From Verrucomicrobiota bacterium (lineage in GTDB: Bacteria > Verrucomicrobiota > Verrucomicrobiia > Verrucomicrobiales > Akkermansiaceae), in assembly GCA_008932955.1 (NCBI GenBank), contig WBXE01000052.1, positions 1 through 12,541 of the forward strand: a stretch of DNA of 12,541 nt. The letters run 5' to 3'. Under the pieces are notes generated by a model, which saw only the letters and a program-made list of their open reading frames with translations, had not been told where the DNA came from and ran no database searches. Of this stretch, positions 6,572-12,541 are shown in pieces. Position numbers and translations under genes: made by a program. The stretch's first letter is position 1. Each line of letters opens with the position of its first letter.

Positions 6572-7411
6572 TTATTTCTTCGCGGCTTTCTTGGCCACCT
6601 TCTTGGCGGGGGCCTTCTTCGCGGCAGATTTGGCGGCTTTCTTCGCCGGTGCCTTCTTAACGGCGGCCTTCTTTGCTGGCGCCGCCTTCTTCACGACCTT
6701 CTTCGCAGGCGCGGCCTTCTTCACGGCCTTCTTGGCAGGTGCGGCCTTCTTGGCAGGTGCAGCCTTCTTAGCAACGGTCTTCTTGGCTACTTTCTTGGCA
6801 GGAGCCTTCTTGGCGCTCTTTGCCACTTTTTTCGCCGCTTTCTTCGCTACCTTTTTAGCGGGCGCTTTCTTCGCTACCTTTTTAGCCGGGGCTTTCGGGG
6901 CGACTTTCTTGGCTGGAGCCTTTTTAGCTACTGCCTTTTTAGCAGCTGCCTTTTTGGCTGGGGCCTTCTTGGCGACTGGTTTCACCGCTTGCTTCGCAGC
7001 CTTAGCTGCGACCTTCTTTACTGTTTTTTTTGCAGCCATGGTCGTGTGTTGTTCGAGTTTGCGTTCGATGTTTGTTTTCTCGTCCGGCGTCAAGATGCCG
7101 GTGGAGAGGATTGCGAGTAGCGCCTCTTCGAGACGCCCCCCGAAAGTGTTAGTAACAAACCCGGCAGTCGCCTGCCGGATCACCTGGTCCCGCGAACAGG
7201 CCGACTCATACACATGGGCCCGCCCCAAGGGCGTGCGCTTGACGAGTTTCTTGTGCTCGAGGTTTTGCATCACGGTGAGCACCGTGGTGTAGGCGCGAGC
7301 CTTGCCATCCGACAACTGCTCATGAATCGCCGCCACCGTCGAAGGCCCGTGATGCCACAGCACCGTTAGGGCTTGCAGTTCAAGATTGGTGGGTTGTGCA
7401 ATGTGCGCCAT
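6572..7411 (-). CDS. BlaI/MecI-type winged-helix repressor fused to a histone H1-like Lys/Ala/Pro-rich tail
   Basis: This is a 279-residue protein in two parts. Residues 1-124 look like a complete BlaI/MecI/CopY repressor. The winged helix is at about 5-72, with AYTTVLTVMQNLEHKKLVKR as recognition helix and wing. A dimerisation part follows (FGGRLEEALLAILSTG, then LTPDEKTNIERKLEQ). Such proteins bind inverted-repeat operators as dimers and are usually removed by a BlaR1-type protease; no such partner gene is in the window. Residues 125-279 are almost only Lys, Ala, Pro and Val, built from units such as APAKKVAKK, like the H1-like tails of bacterial nucleoid proteins. The tail would bind DNA without sequence preference. 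No stop or frame change separates the parts. An ATG at codon 125 (7039) could start the tail alone, but no SD precedes it, so I read one fused protein. The start at 7411 has no SD; a promoter is proposed at 7449-7477. The gene ends at a strong terminator. Confidence 0.85.
   Translation of the reverse strand: MAHIAQPTNLELQALTVLWHHGPSTVAAIHEQLSDGKARAYTTVLTVMQNLEHKKLVKRTPLGRAHVYESACSRDQVIRQATAGFVTNTFGGRLEEALLAILSTGILTPDEKTNIERKLEQHTTMAAKKTVKKVAAKAAKQAVKPVAKKAPAKKAAAKKAVAKKAPAKKVAPKAPAKKVAKKAPAKKVAKKAAKKVAKSAKKAPAKKVAKKTVAKKAAPAKKAAPAKKAVKKAAPAKKVVKKAAPAKKAAVKKAPAKKAAKSAAKKAPAKKVAKKAAKK
6838..6886 (-). repeat. 27-nt period DNA repeat inside the H1-like tail
   Basis: A 22-base sequence at 6838-6859 recurs exactly at 6865-6886, a period of 27 bases or nine codons, encoding the KKVAKKAPA-type unit twice. 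Related, less exact copies lie on both sides. Identity at the DNA level, and not only in the protein, points to recent duplication by slippage or unequal recombination. Tail length may therefore vary between strains. Confidence 0.7.
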
Positions 7412-7448
7412 GCGGAATAACTTTCGTTGCTTGCGACGAAGGGAACAT

Positions 7449-7477
7449 TATTTAAGAAGACCGTCAAGTAAGAACAA
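7449..7477 (-). promoter_or_regulatory. Candidate promoter of the BlaI-H1 gene
   Basis: On the minus strand, TTGTTC (7472-7477) and TAAATA (7449-7454) are separated by 17 bases, resembling -35 and -10 elements. They lie about 40 bases upstream of the start codon, in a stretch much richer in A and T than its surroundings. An overlapping TTGACG is also present but has no -10 at a suitable distance. Confidence 0.4.
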
Positions 7478-7523
7478 GCGGAATAGAAAGAAAAATTAAT
7501 TTTTTCGTTTTTTAAAAAATCAT

Positions 7524-7547
7524 TAACTACTATGCGTATCGTAGTTA
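7524..7547. promoter_or_regulatory. Inverted repeat: possible BlaI-type operator or weak terminator
   Basis: TAACTAC (7524-7530) and GTAGTTA (7541-7547) are perfect 7-bp arms around a 10-base centre, in the AT-rich gap before the BlaI-H1 gene. The TAC...GTA half-sites resemble those in BlaI/MecI operators, so autoregulation is plausible. The same hairpin lies 5 bases past the stop codon of the thioredoxin-like gene. On the minus strand it is followed by ATGATTTTTT, so it could equally be that gene's terminator. Both readings fit. Confidence 0.45.
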
Positions 7548-7552
7548 GCGCA

Positions 7553-8539
7553 TCAGTGCGTGGCGGGGCTGGCGATAGATGGCTGGCGATGGATGGCCGG
7601 ATTTACTTTGAGCAAGGCCTGCCAGAGCGCATCATCAGCTGGATGGCCGTTGAAGAGAATGCGTCCATCAGTGGCAACCAAGACCATGGTTGGGAGTGAC
7701 AAGACCCGCAACTCGCGAGCGAGCGGATGGGATTTTTTATCGACTAACCATGCGCCCGGCGGCTTTTGACCGAGCGTCTTGAGGGTGGCACGCGCATCGG
7801 TTAGAAGTTTGGCCGAGGCTTGTGGCAAGATTGAAACGACTGCGATATGCTTCGCGCCAAGGTCTTTCGCGGTGCTGTGAAAGTCAGCCATGGCAGCCTC
7901 ACTCTCGTCACTCCACGGCGACCAGAAATGCAGCAGCAACGCCTGCTTGTCGCCGAGAAGTTTTTTTAGAGTTTCCGGTTGGTCGGAGTTGATTGTTATA
8001 AACTGTGCGGCGAAGTCGATTTTGATAGATCGCATAGCCGCCTGCAAGTGCAAGCGCTCGATGTGTGGGGCGAAGGCCGCGGCCTGGCGCGGGCTGAGCC
8101 AAAACGCCTCGGTGATATGCTGTTTGAAGGCGGGCTTGTCACCTTGGTTGAGGGCAGCGATGGCCTCGACGTATTCATTGACGGCGAGCCAGTCGTCGAT
8201 GCATGCGAAGGTTTTTGAATCGTCGAGATTGAAGCTGGCGCGGCGCTTGGTGAACTCTGGAAGCAGGGCCGCGATAGCTGCATCGTCGTGTCTATCAACT
8301 AGGAAGAGGAAGCGAGCCTCAAGGATGACTTGCTCGTTGACGCCTTGCTTGCGTGCCTGGGTGATGGCAGCTTGCAAGGCAGCGGGAGATTCGCGCTCCG
8401 TAAGAAGATGCTCCAGCGCCGCATCGTGCGAGCTGGGCGTAGCCGCGGGTGGCGCGGTCGGTTGCGGGGCCGGTTCTGCGGCATTAAGCCAGCCCGCAAG
8501 GCTGATGATGCATAGGAAAGCGGCAGAGGAGCGGCGCAT
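7553..8539 (-). CDS. Exported thioredoxin-fold protein lacking the redox cysteines
   Basis: This is a 328-residue protein. The ATG at 8539 gives a good signal peptide (MRRSSAAFLCIISLAGWLNA), so it is probably periplasmic; the frame extends 20 codons further to a TTG at 8599, but that removes a clean signal peptide. A Pro/Ala-rich linker and a helical region (about 40-175) precede a TlpA/thioredoxin-like domain (about 175-310). The strand before the active site reads LLLHFWSPWSDES, where active TlpA proteins have FWxxWCxxC. Both cysteine positions are serine (S210, S213). The cis-proline loop is kept (SLPTMVLV, P283). The mature protein has a single cysteine elsewhere, so it cannot do ordinary disulfide exchange; a structural, chaperone or binding role is inferred. 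It follows the LysM lipoprotein gene on the same strand (56 bases, or overlapping if TTG 8599 were used), suggesting a shared transcript. Confidence 0.75.
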   Translation of the reverse strand: MRRSSAAFLCIISLAGWLNAAEPAPQPTAPPAATPSSHDAALEHLLTERESPAALQAAITQARKQGVNEQVILEARFLFLVDRHDDAAIAALLPEFTKRRASFNLDDSKTFACIDDWLAVNEYVEAIAALNQGDKPAFKQHITEAFWLSPRQAAAFAPHIERLHLQAAMRSIKIDFAAQFITINSDQPETLKKLLGDKQALLLHFWSPWSDESEAAMADFHSTAKDLGAKHIAVVSILPQASAKLLTDARATLKTLGQKPPGAWLVDKKSHPLARELRVLSLPTMVLVATDGRILFNGHPADDALWQALLKVNPAIHRQPSIASPATH

Positions 8540-8595
8540 GGTGGTGCGGGTGGGCGCCGGAAGCACGCAGGCATCCGGCGCAAATAACGGATAAC

Positions 8596-9036
8596 TCAAT
8601 GGGCAGGGATGATCATCTTCTTGCCAAGGATCACGGTATCATGGGTCATGTTGTTGGCCTTTTTGATCGAAGCGGCGGACACCTTGTAGTGCTTGGCAAT
8701 GCCGCCAAGCGTGTCATGAGCCACCACAATGTGCACGGTGGCAGCAGCGTGGGTGGCTTCTGCAGTGGCGACTGGAGCAGCAGCTGGCTGCGCCTGCGTC
8801 GTTAGAGACGGTGCCGCCGCCTCGGGTGAGACTGGTGCGGTGGCACTCTCCTGATAAGCTGGAGGCGTGTCGTAGATTGGATTGGCTGGCTGGTCGGGAA
8901 GATTCGCCGTAGCGGGCGGTTGAGCCGCATTAGGCATGGCAGCGGTAGCGGGTGTGTCGTAATCGTTTTTCTGGTTGGCACAAGAAACGAGGGCAATGGC
9001 AAGTGACGAGGCGAGGAGCAAACGGGAATAGTTCAT
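8596..9036 (-). CDS. LysM-domain lipoprotein
   Basis: This is a 146-residue protein from ATG 9036. The N-terminus is a lipoprotein signal (MNYSRLLLASSLAIALVSC) with lipobox LVSC and the lipidated cysteine at 19. A disordered Pro/Ala/Thr-rich spacer (about 20-100) follows, then one LysM domain at the extreme C-terminus (about 101-145, with VVAHDTLGGIAKHYKVS, NNM and ILGKKMIIPA). LysM binds N-acetylglucosamine-containing glycan, so the protein probably ties the membrane to peptidoglycan or holds a partner there. There is no catalytic domain. Ten extra codons upstream (to 9066) would put residues before the signal and are not used. No SD is visible. It lies between tatD (97-base gap) and the thioredoxin-like gene on the same strand. 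Confidence 0.85.
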   Translation of the reverse strand: MNYSRLLLASSLAIALVSCANQKNDYDTPATAAMPNAAQPPATANLPDQPANPIYDTPPAYQESATAPVSPEAAAPSLTTQAQPAAAPVATAEATHAAATVHIVVAHDTLGGIAKHYKVSAASIKKANNMTHDTVILGKKMIIPAH

Positions 9037-9133
9037 GATGGTAATGGGATGAGCTGGTTGGAGCAAGTGGCGGGAAACGATGTTAGGCTTTGCATATCAC
9101 TCGGCGGTGGGCGCGGTGACAGAGGCAGATTAA

Positions 9134-9946
9134 TCAAATAGTTTCAGAAGGAAATCGAAAAAAATCATTGGCGGTTTGATTCGTGTGCGCGGCGAGTGCG
9201 GCGAGTGACTCATCACGCAGCATGGCAATCCGCTCGGCGGTGTGACGCACGAAGGCGGGTTCGTTGCGTTGACCACGATGCGGCTCGGGCGCTAAATACG
9301 GCGAGTCGGTTTCTAACATAAATGACCCTATGGGACAGAGGGCGATGGTGTCGCGAATGGCGCTGGCATTTTTGAACGTACTCACGCCGCCGAAGCCCAG
9401 CAAGCCACCGAGCTCAAGTACTCGTTGGGCATTGGCCCAGGGTCCGATGAAACAATGGAAGATGGCGCGCACCGCGTGGTGGAAGTCTGCGTAGATGGCC
9501 AACGCATCATCAAACGAAGCGTCGCCGCTGCGGTCGCGGGTATGGATTACCAGGTTGAGATTGGCGGCGGCGGCGAGTTGGAAGTGTTGGCGCAGGAAGC
9601 GGCGCTGGCGTTCACGGAACGTGGTCTCATCCCAGCCATCGGGAGCGGCATGATAGTAATCGAGGCCAGTCTCGCCTATCGCAGACACCCGAGGATCGCC
9701 AGCGAACTCGGCGAGTTGCGAGACAGCATCGTCCGGGGCATGGTGGACATCGCAAGGATGAATGCCGATGCAGGCATGAATGTCCGGCTGTTGCGCCAGA
9801 GTCAGGTTGGCTTGGAGATCGTCCAGCGAGGTGGCTAGCGTCACCATGCGAGTGACGCCTGCGGCATGCGCCCGGCCGATGAGTGCGGGAAATTCGTCAG
9901 CGGCAAAACGATGCGAGGCCAGATGGCAGTGGGTGTCGGTGAGCAT
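9134..9946 (-). CDS. tatD: TatD-family metal-dependent hydrolase (deoxyribonuclease)
   Basis: This is a 270-residue protein, the usual length for TatD-family enzymes. The amidohydrolase TIM-barrel metal ligands are all in place: DTHCHL at the N-terminus (H6, H8), ETGLDYY (E92), VIHTRD (H135), FHCF (H164) and ETDSPYLAP (D214). Family members are Mg2+/Mn2+-dependent 3'-5' exonucleases acting on DNA, with roles proposed in repair and nucleotide scavenging; some act as D-aminoacyl-tRNA deacylases. The ATG at 9946 follows the trpF stop by 2 bases (TGAATATG), which indicates translational coupling. The frame runs on upstream to 10150 inside trpF, but that part is not TatD sequence. Confidence 0.92.
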   Translation of the reverse strand: MLTDTHCHLASHRFAADEFPALIGRAHAAGVTRMVTLATSLDDLQANLTLAQQPDIHACIGIHPCDVHHAPDDAVSQLAEFAGDPRVSAIGETGLDYYHAAPDGWDETTFRERQRRFLRQHFQLAAAANLNLVIHTRDRSGDASFDDALAIYADFHHAVRAIFHCFIGPWANAQRVLELGGLLGFGGVSTFKNASAIRDTIALCPIGSFMLETDSPYLAPEPHRGQRNEPAFVRHTAERIAMLRDESLAALAAHTNQTANDFFRFPSETI

Positions 9947-9948
9947 AT

Positions 9949-10605
9949 TCAGGCGGAGAGGGCTGCGAGCAGAGCTTGGATTTTCACAAAGTCCTTGATG
10001 CCGGGGGTCAATTCCGCACCGGAAGCGACGTCGAGGGCCACAGGCCGCACCTGGCTGGCGGCCAGCGCGGCATTTTCCACCACGATGCCACCGGCGAGAA
10101 TGAGCGGCAAGCCGGGATGTTGCTGGCGGAACTCGCTGGCCACATTCCAATCAAACACTTCACCGGTACCACCATACACGCCGGGTGCATGCGCATCTAG
10201 CAAAATTGCTGCAGCCCCGTAGGCACTGGCATGGAGCAAATCGCCGCGTGATTTCACGCCGATGGCTTTGATGAATGGAATATTTGCGGCACGATAGGCC
10301 TCGGCATCGGCCGGAGTTTCATCACCGTGCAATTGAATCACGTCGAGCAGACCTTCGCGAATTAACTCCAATGGCATCTCCACCGGTTCATTGACGAACA
10401 CCCCCACCCGCAGAATCTTGCCGGCAACTTCTTGCAACCACGTGGCATCCGCCGTTGCCAGGTAACGTTTGGAACCTGGCCAAAAGTTCACGCCCAAGGC
10501 GTGGACGCCGAGCGCGATGAGTTGAGCAGCATCAGCGTGGCGGGTGACGCCACAGATTTTCAGGGAGACAGAGGCAGGGTCGAGGAAGCGATGGAGGCAC
10601 GTCAC
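9949..10605 (-). CDS. trpF: Phosphoribosylanthranilate isomerase
   Basis: This is a 218-residue TIM-barrel enzyme of tryptophan synthesis, converting N-(5-phosphoribosyl)anthranilate to the CdRP enol form. Signatures are LKICGVTR (catalytic general base C18), GVNFWPGSKRY, VGVFVNE, IQLHGDE, LLDAHAPGVYGGTGEVFDW (general acid D137, then the phosphate loop), LAGGI, DVASGAE and GIKD near the end. The length is normal. The start is a GTG at 10605 with no clear SD; no in-frame ATG precedes the KICG motif. It stands apart from other trp genes in this window and is coupled to tatD. It is divergent from uvrA, with about 70 bases between the two starts. Confidence 0.95.
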   Translation of the reverse strand: MTCLHRFLDPASVSLKICGVTRHADAAQLIALGVHALGVNFWPGSKRYLATADATWLQEVAGKILRVGVFVNEPVEMPLELIREGLLDVIQLHGDETPADAEAYRAANIPFIKAIGVKSRGDLLHASAYGAAAILLDAHAPGVYGGTGEVFDWNVASEFRQQHPGLPLILAGGIVVENAALAASQVRPVALDVASGAELTPGIKDFVKIQALLAALSA

Positions 10606-10633
10606 GGGGGCAGCTTAGCGCGCTTTTTGCAGT

Positions 10634-10647
10634 TTGGAACTTGGAAC
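10634..10647 (+). repeat. Two tandem TTGGAAC heptamers in the trpF-uvrA gap
   Basis: TTGGAAC occurs twice head to tail, followed by TTG, in the 70-base gap between the divergent trpF and uvrA genes. It lies where both promoters must be. It could be a regulator half-site pair or chance. No classical LexA (CTG-N10-CAG) box is evident in this gap. Confidence 0.4.
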
Positions 10648-10675
10648 TTGTGCCAGAGTGCATTCTTCTAGGGGT

Positions 10676-12541
10676 GTGGACGTCATTCGGATTCGCGGAG
10701 CCCGCCAGCACAACCTTCGGAACATCGACGTCGATATTCCGCGCGGCCAACTCGTGGTCATCACCGGGCCCAGCGGCTCTGGCAAATCGTCGCTCGCCTT
10801 TCACACATTGTATGCCGAGGGCCAACGGCGCTATGTCGAATCCCTGTCGGTGTACGCCCGGCAATTCCTCGATCAATTAGAAAAGCCCGACGTGGATGCC
10901 ATCGAGGGTCTCAGCCCGGCCATCGCCATCGAGCAACGCGGCGGCGGTCTCAGCCCGCGCTCGACGGTGGCCACCGCCACCGAAATTTATGACTATCTGC
11001 GGGTGCTGTGGGCCGCCGCAGGTATTCCGCATGATCCGCAAACCGGTGAGCGTCTGCAACGCATGAGTGCGGCGGATATCGTCAACGAGCTGGCAGCCTT
11101 GGCGGAAGGCAGCAAAGTGGTGTTGCTAGCGCCCCTGCCGATAGAGGAAACCGCCGAGCCCGCTCGCTTGTTAGCCGACTTGCAGCGGCAGGGCTACATC
11201 CGGGTGCGGGTGGCCGGCGAGGTACTCGAAATTGAGGAGGCGGCCAAGCGGTGGCCGGAGCAAGTGGGCGACGTGGAGATAGTGGTGGACCGCTTTGTGA
11301 TTCGCGCGGGTGTGGCATCGCGCTTGGCCGACTCGGTGGAAACGGCGCTGCGTCTGTGCGGCAGCGAGGCCCGTGCGGCGATTCAAGATCCAGGCAGCGA
11401 AGCCTGGCGCGACCTATCATTTCAAACTGCCTATCGCAATCCACGCACTGGCTTTGTGGTGGGCGAACTCTCACCCAAACATTTTTCCTTCAACTCCCAC
11501 CTTGGAGCTTGCACCGCCTGCGAGGGCTTGGGCACCGAGATATTCTGTGATGCGGGTTCGTTGAAAGGCGCAATGGCTCATCGACCATGCCACGTCTGCG
11601 ACGGCATGCGCCTGCAACCCGCATGGCTCGCCGTGCGCATCGAGGGCACCGCAAATCACTGGTTAGGTATTCAGGATTTTTGCGCGCTGTCAGTCGCCGA
11701 CGCCCTAACATGGCTGGATGGCTTCAAGCCGGACCCCGCCAAGGCCGCCGTTTGTCACCGGCTTGCCGGGGATGTGCGCAGCCGTCTGGCATTTCTCGAA
11801 GAGGTGGGCTTGGATTATCTAACACTCGAGCGCGGCAGTGGCACGCTCGCCGGCGGCGAGGCGCAACGCATTCGTCTGGCCACCCAACTGGGTGCCGGCC
11901 TCTCCGGCGTGATCTATGTGTTGGACGAACCGAGCATTGGCTTACATGCGGCGGACACCGCACGCTTGATCGGCGCGCTGACCCGCCTGCGCAATCTTGG
12001 CAACACGGTGTTAGTGGTGGAACACGACGAGGAAATCATCCGCGCCGCCGACTATGTCATCGATATGGGGCCCGGTGCCGGCGCGGCCGGTGGCCAAGTG
12101 ATGGGCGCAGGCCCGCCGGCGTTGCTTGATTCCCCCACCGGTCAGTGGTTGCGCGGCGAAGTGCTACCACCCGTTAGAACTCCGCCCGGCGGCCCTACCC
12201 CAGGCACGCTGGTAGTGCGCGGGGCCCGCCACCACAACCTGCAGCACCTCGACGTGGCTATCCCGTTAGGCCGACTGGTGTGCCTGTGCGGACCGAGCGG
12301 CAGCGGCAAATCCACCCTCGCGGATGACATCCTGCACCGCTCGCTCGTGCGCCATTTCAACGGCAGCGGCGAAACTCCCGGTGCCCATGAGCGCATCGAC
12401 GGGCTGGAATTGTTAGGCAAATGCGTGGTGGCCGACCAATCGCCGATTGGCCGCAGCCCGCGCTCCAATCCGGCGACGTTCACCGGTGCGTTTGAGGTGG
12501 TGCGCGAGTTGTTTGCCAAGCTGCCACTATCCAAACAGCGC
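10676..12541 (+). CDS. uvrA: UvrA-like excinuclease subunit lacking the insertion domain (3' end outside the window)
   Basis: The first 622 residues of a UvrA ATPase are visible. UvrA dimers find bulky DNA lesions and load UvrB. Visible parts: VDVIRIRGARQHNL at the start; Walker A GPSGSGKS (G31-S38); the UvrB-binding region (about 115-245, with VVLLAPL, QGYIRVRVAGEV and VVDRFVIR); GACTACEGLG (C279, C282); RPCHVCDGMRL (C305, C308); signature LAGGEAQRIRLA (391-402); Walker B VLDEPSIGLH (D417, E418); the second UvrA core RGARHHNL; second Walker A GPSGSGKS (539-546); and DQSPIGRSPRSNPATFTGAF. The GTG at 10676 aligns with residue 1 of E. coli UvrA; GTG 10658 and TTG 10634 are also open. Oddities: only 22 residues lie between C282 and C305, where E. 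coli UvrA has well over 100. The first CxxC of zinc finger 1 is replaced by N255 and T258. The signature has A for S (LAGGE). This looks like a UvrA paralogue or a divergent lineage form. Confidence 0.88.
   Translation, partial: MDVIRIRGARQHNLRNIDVDIPRGQLVVITGPSGSGKSSLAFHTLYAEGQRRYVESLSVYARQFLDQLEKPDVDAIEGLSPAIAIEQRGGGLSPRSTVATATEIYDYLRVLWAAAGIPHDPQTGERLQRMSAADIVNELAALAEGSKVVLLAPLPIEETAEPARLLADLQRQGYIRVRVAGEVLEIEEAAKRWPEQVGDVEIVVDRFVIRAGVASRLADSVETALRLCGSEARAAIQDPGSEAWRDLSFQTAYRNPRTGFVVGELSPKHFSFNSHLGACTACEGLGTEIFCDAGSLKGAMAHRPCHVCDGMRLQPAWLAVRIEGTANHWLGIQDFCALSVADALTWLDGFKPDPAKAAVCHRLAGDVRSRLAFLEEVGLDYLTLERGSGTLAGGEAQRIRLATQLGAGLSGVIYVLDEPSIGLHAADTARLIGALTRLRNLGNTVLVVEHDEEIIRAADYVIDMGPGAGAAGGQVMGAGPPALLDSPTGQWLRGEVLPPVRTPPGGPTPGTLVVRGARHHNLQHLDVAIPLGRLVCLCGPSGSGKSTLADDILHRSLVRHFNGSGETPGAHERIDGLELLGKCVVADQSPIGRSPRSNPATFTGAFEVVRELFAKLPLSKQR

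Noticed and set aside
6572..7039. H1-like repeats read as a CRISPR or structural DNA array
   Set aside because: The repeats are in codon-length multiples and encode a continuous Lys/Ala tail; there are no unique spacers of constant length.
6519..7292. Long plus-strand ORF opposite the BlaI-H1 gene, rich in Ala and Phe
   Set aside because: It is the mirror of the Lys/Ala codon repeats on the other strand (AAG/GCC read as CTT/GGC). The minus strand has a recognisable repressor domain, a promoter and a terminator.
7890..8594. 234-codon plus-strand ORF opposite the thioredoxin-like gene
   Set aside because: It has no family features. The minus strand gives a signal peptide and a thioredoxin fold over the same bases.
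9947..10150. N-terminal extension of TatD to an upstream start
   Set aside because: The extra 68 residues overlap trpF and are Arg-rich with no TatD similarity; the ATG at 9946 directly precedes the DTHCHL motif.
10606..10675. LexA/SOS box upstream of uvrA
   Set aside because: No CTG-N10-CAG or other recognised LexA palindrome was found in the gap.
11587..12129. 180-codon ORF inside uvrA in another frame
   Set aside because: Arg/Gly-rich shadow; it overlaps the UvrA signature and Walker B motifs, which are in the true frame.

Overview
The window is GC-rich, with intergenic gaps that are mostly short and starts that mostly lack a strong Shine-Dalgarno (SD). It looks like part of a bacterial chromosome, most likely from Verrucomicrobiota or a close PVC relative. 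I infer this from the mix of a large discoidin-containing glycosidase, a BT1-type transporter, a lysine/alanine-rich H1-like tail and the gene style. No rRNA or marker phylogeny in the window settles it.

Layout, left to right. Positions 1-48 hold three copies of a 16-bp tandem repeat. Positions 153-763 hold a broken gene for an exported protein with one beta-propeller repeat, shortened and frameshifted. Next is a large gene for an (alpha/alpha)6-type glycoside hydrolase with accessory sugar-binding-like domains (866-3943, +). Convergent to it is a BT1/MFS membrane transporter (4083-5363, -), with an overlapping short upstream ORF and a possible leader hairpin. From 5364 to about 6100 there is no intact gene, only a LysR-regulator fragment and an unidentified coding-like fragment. 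This stretch lies beside a tRNA-Val(GAC) gene (6156-6230, -).

The right half of the minus strand carries, in transcription order, trpF (9949-10605) and a TatD-family metallo-hydrolase (9134-9946), only 2 nt apart. These are followed by a LysM lipoprotein (8596-9036), an exported thioredoxin-fold protein that has lost both active-site cysteines (7553-8539), and a BlaI/MecI-type repressor fused in frame to a long histone-H1-like Lys/Ala/Pro tail (6572-7411). The last gene ends at a clear intrinsic terminator. Divergent from trpF is a uvrA-like gene (10676 to beyond the window end). It keeps the UvrB-binding region but lacks about 100 residues where UvrA normally has its insertion domain, and it has lost half of the first zinc finger.

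Most of this is ordinary housekeeping or cell-envelope content. The points most worth attention are the BlaI-H1 fusion (a sequence-specific repressor joined to a nonspecific DNA-coating tail), the rearranged UvrA with a possible hybrid zinc site, the SxxS thioredoxin next to a LysM lipoprotein, and the gene remnants on both sides of the transporter.
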